Shown one piece after another: positions 1 through 7,036 of a stretch of DNA of 64,000 nucleotides. This DNA comes from Coriobacteriaceae bacterium. GTDB lineage: Bacteria; Actinomycetota; Coriobacteriia; Coriobacteriales; UMGS124. The stretch's first letter is position 1; the number at the start of each line of letters is the position of its first letter. Below the pieces are notes generated by a model. It saw only the letters and a list, made by a program, of their open reading frames with translations. It had not been told where the DNA came from and made no database searches. Position numbers and translations under genes: made by a program. Location: assembly GCA_019421015.1 (NCBI GenBank), contig JAHZGC010000008.1, positions 35,542 to 99,541 on the forward strand. Direction: 5' to 3'.

Positions 1-1
1 G

Positions 2-148
2 TCGCTGCAGCGCGTCGATGCGAGCCTGAGGGGCGCAATTCTGCCGCCTCCCATCGGCCCCTATTCCGATCCCGAAAACGGTAAGCGCACAAGTGGCGGC
101 GGTCAGAACTGCCAGACCGGCGTGCTTTGCAAGATTTACAAGGCTTAA
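2..148 (+). CDS. Molybdopterin oxidoreductase (DMSO reductase family) catalytic subunit, C-terminal end
   Basis: Only the last 48 codons are in the window, in an open frame ending TAA at 146-148. The tail has a Gly-Gly-Gly-Gln-Asn-Cys stretch and ends TGVLCKIYKA, which resembles the C-termini of DMSO-reductase-family molybdopterin subunits. The stop lies 12 bases before a DmsB-like ferredoxin subunit and, beyond it, a TorD-type chaperone, the usual order for such an exported molybdoenzyme. The family identification therefore rests on context and a short tail; the substrate (DMSO, TMAO, a catechol or other) cannot be read from it. Confidence 0.72.
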   Translation, partial: SLQRVDASLRGAILPPPIGPYSDPENGKRTSGGGQNCQTGVLCKIYKA

Positions 149-160
149 GGGGAGGACACC

Positions 161-694
161 ATGTCTCAGTGGGGATTTTTGGTCGACTTGCGCAAGTGCA
201 CAGGGTGCAAGGCCTGCGAGGTTGCCTGCAAACAGCGCAATAAGCTGCAGCCTGGTGACGCGCGTCTGCGCCATGTTCAATATGCCGAGTACGGCACGTT
301 TCCTGATACGAAGGTCGTGCGCTTTTCGATGAGCTGCATGCACTGTGCTAATCCTGCATGTATGGAAGTCTGCCCAGCAGGCGCCATCAGTAAGGATGCT
401 GACGGCGCGGTTATTGGCGATCGTACGAAGTGCATCGGGTGCCACATGTGCTACTTTGCCTGCCCGTTCGGCGTGCCACAGTATCGCGAGGAGGACGGCA
501 CAATGGTTAAGTGCGACCTGTGCGCCGACCGTCGTGCCATGGGTTTGGATCCTGCCTGTGCTCACACCTGTTTCTATGGCGCCCTTAAGGCAGGCCCCAT
601 CAACGAACTGTCGGATATGGCGAATGGCTGCGAAACGCTTGAAGGCTATGGAACCGGTCCTTCGGTGATTAAGATCGAGCCGCCTGAACGGTAG
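161..694 (+). CDS. DmsB-like 4Fe-4S ferredoxin subunit of a molybdoenzyme
   Basis: A 177-residue electron-transfer subunit. Four cysteine groups match the four-cluster ferredoxins of DMSO reductase, polysulfide reductase and NrfC: CTGCKACEVAC near residue 15, CMHCANPACMEVCP near 62, CIGCHMCYFACP near 89 and a final CDLC...CAHTC group near 115-130. It would pass electrons from a membrane quinol-oxidising anchor to the molybdopterin subunit just upstream. There is no signal peptide, so export would be by hitch-hiking on the Tat signal of the catalytic partner. The start ATG is preceded by AGGGGAGGACACC, a strong ribosome binding site, and the gene is 12 bases from its upstream neighbour. Codon use is less GC-extreme than in the flavoprotein genes downstream. 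No DmsC-like anchor is seen in the window. Confidence 0.93.
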   Translation: MSQWGFLVDLRKCTGCKACEVACKQRNKLQPGDARLRHVQYAEYGTFPDTKVVRFSMSCMHCANPACMEVCPAGAISKDADGAVIGDRTKCIGCHMCYFACPFGVPQYREEDGTMVKCDLCADRRAMGLDPACAHTCFYGALKAGPINELSDMANGCETLEGYGTGPSVIKIEPPER

Positions 695-738
695 GCATCT
701 AGATCGTCCAATCAAGGCGACCAAGGAACGGTGACAAC

Positions 739-1398
739 ATGGTTGATGAATGCACGCTCCTCCGTATCCAAACGATGCAGGCTGTTATGCAGGTGGTGGC
801 AAGGCTTTACCGCAATGTGCTTGATGAGGAGACGGCGGCGCAGCTTGCGGCGATGGATATGGGATCTGAAGGCGACCCCATCTTTGAGAATGACGCCTGC
901 AGACGGGGGTTTGCCCTGATGCGGGAGTGCTGCCAAACGAAGTCCGAACTGCCGCAGATAAGCGCGGACTATCACAACCTGTTTGTTGGGCCTCATAAGT
1001 TGCTCGCCGCTCCTTGGTCCTCTGTCTATTTGGATGCCTCTGGTTTGGTTTTTGGTCAGACCGCGCTCGAGGTGCGCAGGCTGTTCTCTGAGCAGGGATT
1101 AGCGATTCCCGAGGGTCCTGCCGAACCGAGCGACCATGTTGCGTATGAGTGGCAGTTCATGGCGGATATGCATGGGCGAGCGGCCGGTGCGTACGAGGCG
1201 GGGAATTCCGAAGGGGTTATTGAAGCTGTGGAGGCCGCTCGACGGTTCTTTGAGGGGTACCTTGACCCTTGGATGCAGCCGTTTTGCGCGGCAGTAGCCG
1301 AAGGGGCAAAGACGGATTTCTATCGCGGTCTGTCCGAGTTTACAACTGGGGTGGCCGAGCTAGAGCGGCAGCTGCTGGACGATGTGAGTGAGCCCTAG
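739..1398 (+). CDS. TorD/DmsD-family molybdoenzyme chaperone
   Basis: A 219-residue all-helical protein with the two signatures of the TorD family: FVGPHKLLAAPWSSVYLD near residues 75-92 and DHVAYEWQFMADM near 130-142. These chaperones bind the Tat leader of a molybdoenzyme catalytic subunit and hold it until the cofactor is loaded. Its place 44 bases behind the ferredoxin subunit gives its client: the DMSO-reductase-type enzyme at the left edge. An AAGGAA lies about 10 bases before the ATG. It is the last gene of the operon; the next strand feature is a promoter for a small RNA only about 25 bases past the stop. Confidence 0.9.
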   Translation: MVDECTLLRIQTMQAVMQVVARLYRNVLDEETAAQLAAMDMGSEGDPIFENDACRRGFALMRECCQTKSELPQISADYHNLFVGPHKLLAAPWSSVYLDASGLVFGQTALEVRRLFSEQGLAIPEGPAEPSDHVAYEWQFMADMHGRAAGAYEAGNSEGVIEAVEAARRFFEGYLDPWMQPFCAAVAEGAKTDFYRGLSEFTTGVAELERQLLDDVSEP

Positions 1399-1422
1399 GC
1401 TTATGCAATGGAATGGCTTGAA

Positions 1423-1451
1423 TTGTCCGAACGAGTGCCAGCGGGTATGCT
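1423..1451 (+). promoter_or_regulatory. Promoter of small RNA copy 1
   Basis: TTGTCC at 1423-1428 and TATGCT at 1446-1451 with a 17-base spacer, a good sigma-70-type match. The same pair with the same spacing recurs in front of the second RNA copy. Confidence 0.65.
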
Positions 1452-1456
1452 GATGA

Positions 1457-1560
1457 CGCCAACGGCAGACCGTTGCCTAGGCGTCTAAACTAAGCAAGTA
1501 TCGCGGGCGGCGCAGTTGGCATTGGTAAGGCCGGAGTTGCAGCTCCGGCCTTATTTGTTT
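1457..1560 (+). ncRNA. Candidate small RNA, copy 1
   Basis: About 100 nt bounded by a promoter (TATGCT ending at 1451) and an intrinsic terminator (stem AAGGCCGGAG / CTCCGGCCTT at 1527-1552, then TTATTTGTTTT). The 5' part can fold as GACGCC / GGCGTC (around 1455 and 1481) enclosing AACGG / CCGTT. It is followed by an unpaired block, CTAAACTAAGCAAG, identical in both copies, then GCGGGCGGCGCAGTTGG, also identical. There is no open reading frame of note. I do not recognise the family; a Coriobacteriia-restricted RNA motif such as Collinsella-1 would be worth testing, but I cannot confirm a match. Confidence 0.6.
1527..1560 (+). terminator. Intrinsic terminator of small RNA copy 1
   Basis: Ten-pair stem AAGGCCGGAG / CTCCGGCCTT with a 6-base loop followed by a T-rich run. 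Confidence 0.75.
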
Positions 1561-2029
1561 TCTTGGGAGGCATATTTCATCCACCTCTTTACACATCATC
1601 CGCTTGCGCACTCTTTTTATTCCGAAGACCCCTTTGCGAGAACATGAGAGGGTTGGGGGTGCGCGACTTCCTGGTGTCTTTGTCGGCTTCCCAAACGTTC
1701 TCGCCCGGTTGGTATGACTATCAAATTTCTAAAACAGCAGCTAGCATCGGTGAGGTCGCCTTGTAGGACCTTCGGTTCTGGACCCGAGTTCCGCAGAAGG
1801 TCATGCACAGCCTCCACATAATGCCAAAACGGCCCGTTTGCGTGAAATGTTGGCCGGCTGCCCTTGTGGCTTCCGGCTGCCCGGGCCATTCTGATGCAAA
1901 TGTTTTCCAGAGACCGGCTGCACCCATTTTCTCGCCCAGCTCGTCGGTGACCTCTCCATGGGTCGACGGGGCCCCTATCACGCCGCTCCGATTGCAATCG
2001 GTGCCTGGGAGTTGTGAAGTTCCACGAAG
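1561..2029. other. Spacer between the two small RNA copies
   Basis: About 470 bp between the two copies. The first ~50 bases after each terminator are still alike (GGAGG near 1566 / 2172 and CATCCGCTTGCGC near 1597 / 2204), so the duplication runs past the RNA. The rest has only weak open frames (for example 1721-1981 on the minus strand) with no ribosome binding site and no recognisable domain. I see no supportable gene. Confidence 0.5.
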
Positions 2030-2058
2030 TTGCCCGGATGAGTGCCGACGGGTATACT
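2030..2058 (+). promoter_or_regulatory. Promoter of small RNA copy 2
   Basis: TTGCCC at 2030-2035 and TATACT at 2053-2058, again with a 17-base spacer; the spacer itself (GAGTGCC and CGGG parts) is conserved with copy 1. Confidence 0.65.
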
Positions 2059-2063
2059 AACGA

Positions 2064-2167
2064 TACCGACGGCAGCCCGTTGCCTAGAAGCCTAAACTAA
2101 GCAAGAATTGCGGGCGGCGCAGTTGGTTCTGTCAAGGCCGGAGCTGCCACTCCGGCCTTATTCGTTT
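2064..2167 (+). ncRNA. Candidate small RNA, copy 2
   Basis: The second copy of the promoter-RNA-terminator unit, about 607 bp after the first. The block CTAAACTAAGCAAG and the following GCGGGCGGCGCAGTTGG are identical. The 5' hairpin has drifted: the outer GACGCC / GGCGTC pairing is lost while the inner ACGG / CCGT stem survives. The terminator is intact (2134-2159). It ends 187 bases before a flavoprotein gene on the same strand, so it could also be read as an attenuated leader; the isolated first copy argues for a free-standing RNA. Confidence 0.6.
2134..2167 (+). terminator. Intrinsic terminator of small RNA copy 2
   Basis: Stem AAGGCCGGAG / CTCCGGCCTT at 2134-2159 followed by ATTCGTTTATT. 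Confidence 0.7.
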
Positions 2168-2353
2168 ATTCGGAGGTTCGATCGCCAACCACCTCCTCCT
2201 GCACCATCCGCTTGCGCGCATTTGCGCCTTCTGGCCGCCAGGCGTTTTTTAAGAAACGACCTCGCGTGTCTTGGGACTTCTTTGCTGCCAAAACCCCTCG
2301 TAAAGTACGGTCCGTCGCCGGCGATGGGCCGGCTTACGAAAGGGGATCCAGCA

Positions 2354-4030
2354 ATGAAGAGCACTATGACCCGCACGAATTTTATTGCCGGCGCAGGCAC
2401 CGCGGCTGCTGTCGCCATGGGTGTCTCGGCCATGGCCTTTGCCGACGAACCCGCTGCTTCTTGGCAGCCTGAGTCCTGGGCCGCCGAGGCCGATATCGTC
2501 ATCGTGGGCTGCGGTGGTGCCGGCATTTGTGCGGCCATCACGGCTGCCGACGAGGGCCTGGGCGACGCCCTGGTGCTCGAAGCGGCACCTGAGGGCCTCG
2601 AGGGCGGCAACACCCGCGCGAGCGCCCATGTCATCTTCTGCCCCACCAGCGTCGAGGGCGCGGTGGAGTACCAGACCAACCTCAACGGCGGCCACAGGGT
2701 TGACCCCGAGCTCCTGCAGGCCTGGGCCGAGAACATCACCCAGAACATCGACTGGCTCACCTCCCAGGGCATACAGTCGCAGGAGACCGCCTTCTACAAC
2801 CCCGAGTGGCCCGACATGCCCGGCAGCGAGAACTGCTGCTGCTACCTGGCCAGCGCCGACGGCCAGATGGGCTTTGGCGCCCTGTGGGATGCCCTGGCGG
2901 CCCGCGCCGAGGAGCTGGGCGTCAACGCGCGGCACGACACCCGCGTGACCGAGCTCGTGGTGAACCCCGCCACCGGCGAGGTCTGCGGCGTCAAGGACGA
3001 GTCTGGCAACGCCTACAAGGCCAAGAAGGGCGTTCTTCTGGCCTGCGGCGGCTTTGAGAACGACCCCGAGATGATCGCCAACTTCTTCCAGATCGGCTAC
3101 TACGACTGCAAGCCGCTGGGAACCCCCTTTAACCGCGGCGACGGCATCCGCATGGCCATGAGCGTGGGCGCGGAGCTGTGGCACATGAACAACTTTGCCA
3201 ACGCCGGCTACGGCTACGAGTCGGCCATCGGCAACGAGCTCGGCACCGTGGTCCAGGCCCAGTGGCCTCACAAGGACTTTATCTACGTGGGCCCCGACGG
3301 TACCCGTTTCATGTACGAGGAGAAGGTGGGCCTTGCCCGTCACGGCAAGTATGTGACCTCGGGCAACGCCACCAACATGACCCAGCCCGCCGACACCTGG
3401 TGCGTCTTTGGCTCCGACAGCTTCGACGACGCCGAGAACTGCGTCATTCTGCAAGACTACCTCTGCTTCTGGAACTGTATCCACGGCCTGACCACCTGCC
3501 ACTCCAACCAGGAGTACCTGGACGCCGGTCTCATTGTGAAGGGCGAGACCGCCGAGGAGCTGGCCGAGCAGATGGGCGTCGACCCCGCCGCCCTCGCCAT
3601 TACCCTCGAGAACTACAATGCCAGCGCGGCGGAGGGCGTCGACCCGCTGTTCGACCGCGGCACCGACGTGTACAACGCCTTTAGCATGGACGCCCAGGGT
3701 ACCGCCTCCATGCAGGGCCAGACCTCCGCGCAGGACGCCTACGGCGATCTTTCACCCGCTATCCGCGCGTTCAACCTGGTGCCGCTCAAGGCTCCCTACT
3801 ACGCGGTGCCGATCCACACCGCGATCCTCAACACCCAGGGCGGCCCCAAGCGCGGTGCCGACGGCAGCGTGCTCAAGCCGGGCGCCGTGGCCGTGCCGCG
3901 CCTCTATGCGGCCGGCGAGATGGGCACGGTTTATGCCTACAACTACAACGGCGGCGGCAATGTCTCGGAGGCTATGAGCTCCGGTCGCCTGGCTGCCCGT
4001 TCCATCGGAGCGCTCCAGAGCTGGGAGTAG
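2354..4030 (+). CDS. Exported FAD-binding reductase (fumarate reductase flavoprotein family)
   Basis: A 558-residue single-domain flavoprotein. The FAD dinucleotide motif GCGGAG is at residues 52-57. GTRFMYEE in the middle and a C-terminal LYAAGEMG segment with a Gly-rich NGGGN loop complete the FccA/urocanate-reductase-like fold. An IHTAILNTQGG segment sits where fumarate reductases place a substrate-binding histidine. Such enzymes reduce a C=C bond of an electron acceptor outside the membrane. The start at 2354 is chosen for AAAGGGG upstream and for the hydrophobic leader that follows. Odd point: the leader reads MTRTNFIAG, with only one arginine where paralogues here have RR, so Tat export is doubtful and Sec or weak Tat use is possible. 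No FMN or haem domain is present, so the electron donor is a separate, unseen protein. Substrate unknown. Confidence 0.9.
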   Translation: MKSTMTRTNFIAGAGTAAAVAMGVSAMAFADEPAASWQPESWAAEADIVIVGCGGAGICAAITAADEGLGDALVLEAAPEGLEGGNTRASAHVIFCPTSVEGAVEYQTNLNGGHRVDPELLQAWAENITQNIDWLTSQGIQSQETAFYNPEWPDMPGSENCCCYLASADGQMGFGALWDALAARAEELGVNARHDTRVTELVVNPATGEVCGVKDESGNAYKAKKGVLLACGGFENDPEMIANFFQIGYYDCKPLGTPFNRGDGIRMAMSVGAELWHMNNFANAGYGYESAIGNELGTVVQAQWPHKDFIYVGPDGTRFMYEEKVGLARHGKYVTSGNATNMTQPADTWCVFGSDSFDDAENCVILQDYLCFWNCIHGLTTCHSNQEYLDAGLIVKGETAEELAEQMGVDPAALAITLENYNASAAEGVDPLFDRGTDVYNAFSMDAQGTASMQGQTSAQDAYGDLSPAIRAFNLVPLKAPYYAVPIHTAILNTQGGPKRGADGSVLKPGAVAVPRLYAAGEMGTVYAYNYNGGGNVSEAMSSGRLAARSIGALQSWE

Positions 4031-4043
4031 CCAACGCCCTTGG

Positions 4044-4080
4044 GCCGGAGGTTTTATCGGATCATGGTAAGGCCTCCGGC
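4044..4080 (+). terminator. Possible terminator after the flavoprotein
   Basis: Stem GCCGGAGG (4044-4051) / CCTCCGGC (4073-4080) with a 21-base loop, 14 bases past the stop; no T-run, so only a weak case. Confidence 0.35.
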
Positions 4081-4274
4081 TGTCGAGCTCCCAGGCGTCA
4101 ACAGCCTACGGATGCCGCTGCGTATGTCTCACGGTGTTTTGGAGCGACCCCTACGAACCGCTGTCCGACTACGGTCGACCGGATTCTTGCGGTCGGCCGG
4201 CATGTTGGAAGCGTGCGCGGGGCAGGGGTCTCGCGGAGTCGGAGCCAGGCAGCGCTTTGGGAGGCGCATAGGAG

Positions 4275-4433
4275 CCGGGTTTTGCGTTGAATGTACGATG
4301 GCCGAGGTGCGTTGGGGGTCCCGGGATGGCCGGGGCTCGAGAAAATCCCAGGTCGTTCTTGCCCCGGTGCCCGGCAATCCGTGGCCATGGCCCTTTTGGA
4401 CCGGCCACGTTCGTACATTCAGCGTGAAATCCG
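4275..4433. repeat. Inverted repeat pair, family F
   Basis: A ~30-bp sequence at 4275-4304 (CCGGGTTTTGCGTTG then AATGTACGATGGCCG) recurs in inverted orientation at 4402-4433 with a few changes (core CGTACATTCA). It lies immediately before the three-by-three repeat array and may be an older, more degraded element of the same general kind. Confidence 0.6.
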
Positions 4434-4442
4434 GCCTCTGCG

Positions 4443-4698
4443 GGCGGCTGGATCTGAGTGTAAAACTCCCACAGGGCGCGGTTGGCACCAGATTGCGGTT
4501 GTGTAAAAGTCGATGGCCCCCGGTGGCACCGGATGCAAGTTGTGTAATAGCCCGGGGGGCAAAAACCAGTGCCATTTGTGTCCAACGGCTTGCACAACCG
4601 CGATCTCGTGCCACCATCCCCACGACGCGCTTACACAACCGCAATCCGGTGCCACCGCCTCTCCCGCAGCCCGCATACACCACCCGCATCCGGGCTCG
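4443..4698. repeat. Mirror repeat array A1 (41-bp period, 3 direct + 3 inverted)
   Basis: Copies of a 23-bp repeat (GGCACC, two variable bases, then ATGCGAGTTGTGTAA) on the plus strand begin at 4443 (degenerate), 4484 and 4525; inverted copies begin at 4590, 4631 and about 4674 (degenerate). Steps between intact neighbours are exactly 41 bp, leaving 18-bp spacers with no similarity to each other; the centre gap is 42 bp. The array ends about 75 bp from a reductase gene remnant. No gene overlaps it convincingly. Two further loci have the same plan (32453-32703, 44782-45031). Confidence 0.85.
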
Positions 4699-4773
4699 CC
4701 CTCGTTCCCGCAGCCCCCCGGAGGCCGGCATGTGCCCTCACCCCTCGTGCCGCCGACCCCGGGGGCTTCTCCG

Positions 4774-4935
4774 CTACTTCGCTGCCAGCGCCTTGCCGAT
4801 CATGCGCGCGAAGGTCACCGAGCGCCCGCAGCAGTTACCGGTCGACATGTTGGGGTAGGTGTGGGCGTAGTAGGAGCCCGAGTCAACGCCGGCCACATAG
4901 AGGCCCTCGATGGGCTCGCCGCTGGGCTTCTCGGC
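4774..4935 (-). pseudogene. C-terminal remnant of an FAD-dependent reductase
   Basis: About 50 codons ending TAA at 4774-4776 read GEPIEGLYVAGVDSG, then a Tyr-Tyr-Ala-His segment, a TGNCCGR segment and an ARMIGKALAAK tail. This is the FAD-closing C-terminus of the same fumarate-reductase-like family as the eight intact genes in the window. Upstream of about 4935 the frame turns into unrelated sequence, so the FAD domain and signal peptide are gone. It is a relic of a further reductase gene, flanked by repeat array A1. Confidence 0.8.
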
Positions 4936-5178
4936 GTACACTCGCAGCAGTAGCTGCTGAGCCTGGTGGAGGGGCGGCCTGCCGGGTAGCGGGTAGGCCT
5001 GGGGCTTCTCCGCCACGAACATCGTCCCAGCTCAAAGCGCCTACGATTCCCCGTATGACCCCCTTTACGCCCGCAAATACGGCTTACCTGCGGAAACGGT
5101 TCACCGCGCGGTCCCGTACCCTTGCTTGCCAGAGGGCGCCTCACGGGGGCGCCCGTTCGTCTCGAAAGGGGATCCACC

Positions 5179-6888
5179 ATGCAAGCATCCACCGTCTCCC
5201 GCCGCGGGTTCATCGGCCTGGGCGCTGCCGCCACGGCCGCCGGTGTCGCCGCGCTGGCCTCCCAGCCCGGTGCCGCCCGCGCCGACCTGGCGAGCGACGC
5301 GACCGGCCTCGTTCCCTCGTTCTTCACGGCTCCCGAGCCGCCGGCCGACGCCGACGTGGCCGAGACCGTCGACGTCGACGTATGCGTGGTGGGCGTGGGC
5401 CTGGCCGGCGTCTGCGCGCTGCGCGAGGCGGCCGAGCAGGGCGCCACGGTCATCGGCATCGAGAAGAGTGGCGACGTGGGGTACCGCTCCGGCGAGTTCG
5501 GCACCTTTGGTAGCAAGATCCACGAGACCCTGGGCATCGAGCAGCCGCCCACCCACGAGGTCGTGAACGAGCTCATGCGCGTCATGGGCAACCGCCCCAA
5601 CGCCCGTTTGCTCAACTACTGGATCGCAAACTCCGGCCCCGACCTCGACTGGTACATCGGCAACTCGGAGTACGAGCTTTTGACCTGCGACTCCGACGCC
5701 CCCACCGATCCCACCAAGCCCTATGTGTTCCCCGAGCGCTTCCCGGTGAACGACAACTACGACTGGCGCACCGAGAACTACCCCTGCTTCCCGGGCATGG
5801 TGCACCTGCTGCCCGACCACGGCTGGGCCGCCCACGGCACGCTTGCCGCGGCCGAGGCCGCCGGGGCCCAGGTGCGCTACAACACCGTGGCCACCCAGCT
5901 CATCAAGGACGGCGACCGCGTGGTGGGCGTTTACGCCACCGGTCCCGACGGGGCCGTCATCAGGGTGAACGCCAAGAAGGGCGTGGTCCTCTCGACCGGA
6001 GACATCTCGAGCGACAAGGAGATGCTGGCCTACTACGCCCCGCAGGCCCTCAAGTACGGCAGCTTCTTCAGCACCTTCGACGCCAACGGCAACATGGTGA
6101 ACACCGGCGACGGCCACAAGATGGCCATGTGGGCCGGCGCGGTCATGGAGGACGGCCCCTACGCGCCCATGACCCACAGCCTGGGCACCAACTCCATCGG
6201 CATCGACCCCTTCCTCATGGTGAACCAGGACGGCGAGCGCTTCGCCAACGAGGACGCCGGCGCCCAGGAGCTCCAGAACCAGATCAAGCGCCAGAAGGGC
6301 GGCGTGGCCTACCAGATCTTCGACAGCAAGTGGAAGGAGCAGCTGCAGTACATGCCCCAGTGCTTTGGCGGCGTGACCCACTACATCGCCCCCGAGGACG
6401 AGGAGCGCTACCAGCACGCCATCAATCACTTCGCCGCCGGCTATGCCAGCGACACCTACTTCCAAAGCGAGGTCGACGCCGGCAGCATCATCCCGGCCGA
6501 CACGCTTGAGGACCTGGCTGCCGCCATCGACGTGCCCGCCGACGCGCTGGCCGCCACGGTGGAGCGCTACAACGAGATCTGTGTCGCGGGGGAGGACACC
6601 GACTTTTCCAAGGTCTCCACGCGCCTCTTCCCGGTGGAGAATCCCCCGTACTACGCGGTGCCCTTTGGCGACTCGGGCATGCTGGTGCTCATCGGCGGCA
6701 TCGACTGCGACACCCGCTGCCGCGCCCTCGACGCCGACAAGAACCCGGTGCCGGGTCTCTACGTGGCCGGCAACACCATGGGCGGCCGCTTCCTGGTCGA
6801 CTACCCGGTGACCGTGGCCGGTGCCAGCCACTCCATGGCGATGTCGTTCGGCCGACTGGCCGGCCGTTGCGCCGCCGAAGGGGAGTAG
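5179..6888 (+). CDS. Tat-exported FAD-binding reductase (fumarate reductase flavoprotein family)
   Basis: A 569-residue flavoprotein with a clear twin-arginine leader (SRRGFIGLG at residues 7-15, hydrophobic stretch, ARADL cleavage region near 34). The FAD motif GVGLAG is at 72-77, GERFANE near the middle, and GLYVAGNTMGG near the C-terminus. As in its paralogues, the enzyme would reduce a small-molecule acceptor on the outer face of the membrane; the segment after GERFANE, which forms the substrate pocket in characterised relatives, is unlike any other copy here, so its substrate is probably different. The ATG at 5179 follows AAAGGGGATCCACC, nearly the same leader as the gene at 2354. It converges on a LuxR gene ending at 7037, with a strong hairpin between. 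No cytochrome or FMN domain. Substrate unknown. Confidence 0.92.
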   Translation: MQASTVSRRGFIGLGAAATAAGVAALASQPGAARADLASDATGLVPSFFTAPEPPADADVAETVDVDVCVVGVGLAGVCALREAAEQGATVIGIEKSGDVGYRSGEFGTFGSKIHETLGIEQPPTHEVVNELMRVMGNRPNARLLNYWIANSGPDLDWYIGNSEYELLTCDSDAPTDPTKPYVFPERFPVNDNYDWRTENYPCFPGMVHLLPDHGWAAHGTLAAAEAAGAQVRYNTVATQLIKDGDRVVGVYATGPDGAVIRVNAKKGVVLSTGDISSDKEMLAYYAPQALKYGSFFSTFDANGNMVNTGDGHKMAMWAGAVMEDGPYAPMTHSLGTNSIGIDPFLMVNQDGERFANEDAGAQELQNQIKRQKGGVAYQIFDSKWKEQLQYMPQCFGGVTHYIAPEDEERYQHAINHFAAGYASDTYFQSEVDAGSIIPADTLEDLAAAIDVPADALAATVERYNEICVAGEDTDFSKVSTRLFPVENPPYYAVPFGDSGMLVLIGGIDCDTRCRALDADKNPVPGLYVAGNTMGGRFLVDYPVTVAGASHSMAMSFGRLAGRCAAEGE

Positions 6889-6995
6889 GGCTCGCCGCGA
6901 GGTGCGCGGGCGCGGGATACGAGGTGCGAGGATGTGGGCGCGGAGAAACGAACGCGCCTGCGCGCCGGCTTAACTAAACAGGCCAAGGACCGGAC

Positions 6996-7034
6996 GGCGG
7001 AGAAGCCCTGCGTGGCTGCAAGGGCTTCTCCGCC
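6996..7034. terminator. Bidirectional hairpin between convergent genes
   Basis: Perfect 14-pair stem GGCGGAGAAGCCCT (6996-7009) / AGGGCTTCTCCGCC (7021-7034) between the stops of the flavoprotein and the minus-strand LuxR gene. The arm sequence is a recurrent motif in this window (see 35033-35067). Confidence 0.6.
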
Positions 7035-7036
7035 GC

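Noticed and set aside
4129..4731. Open frames across the repeat region
   Set aside because: Their translations follow the repeats and change frame at spacers; no codon structure or start site supports a protein.
5101..6831. Long minus-strand open frame opposite the flavoprotein
   Set aside because: A shadow caused by high GC third positions; no ribosome site and a low-complexity Val/Gly/His-rich translation. The same applies to minus-strand frames at 2249-3502 and 41580-43700 and the plus-strand frames at 8944-10266, 16089-17471, 29124-30794 and 55332-58448.
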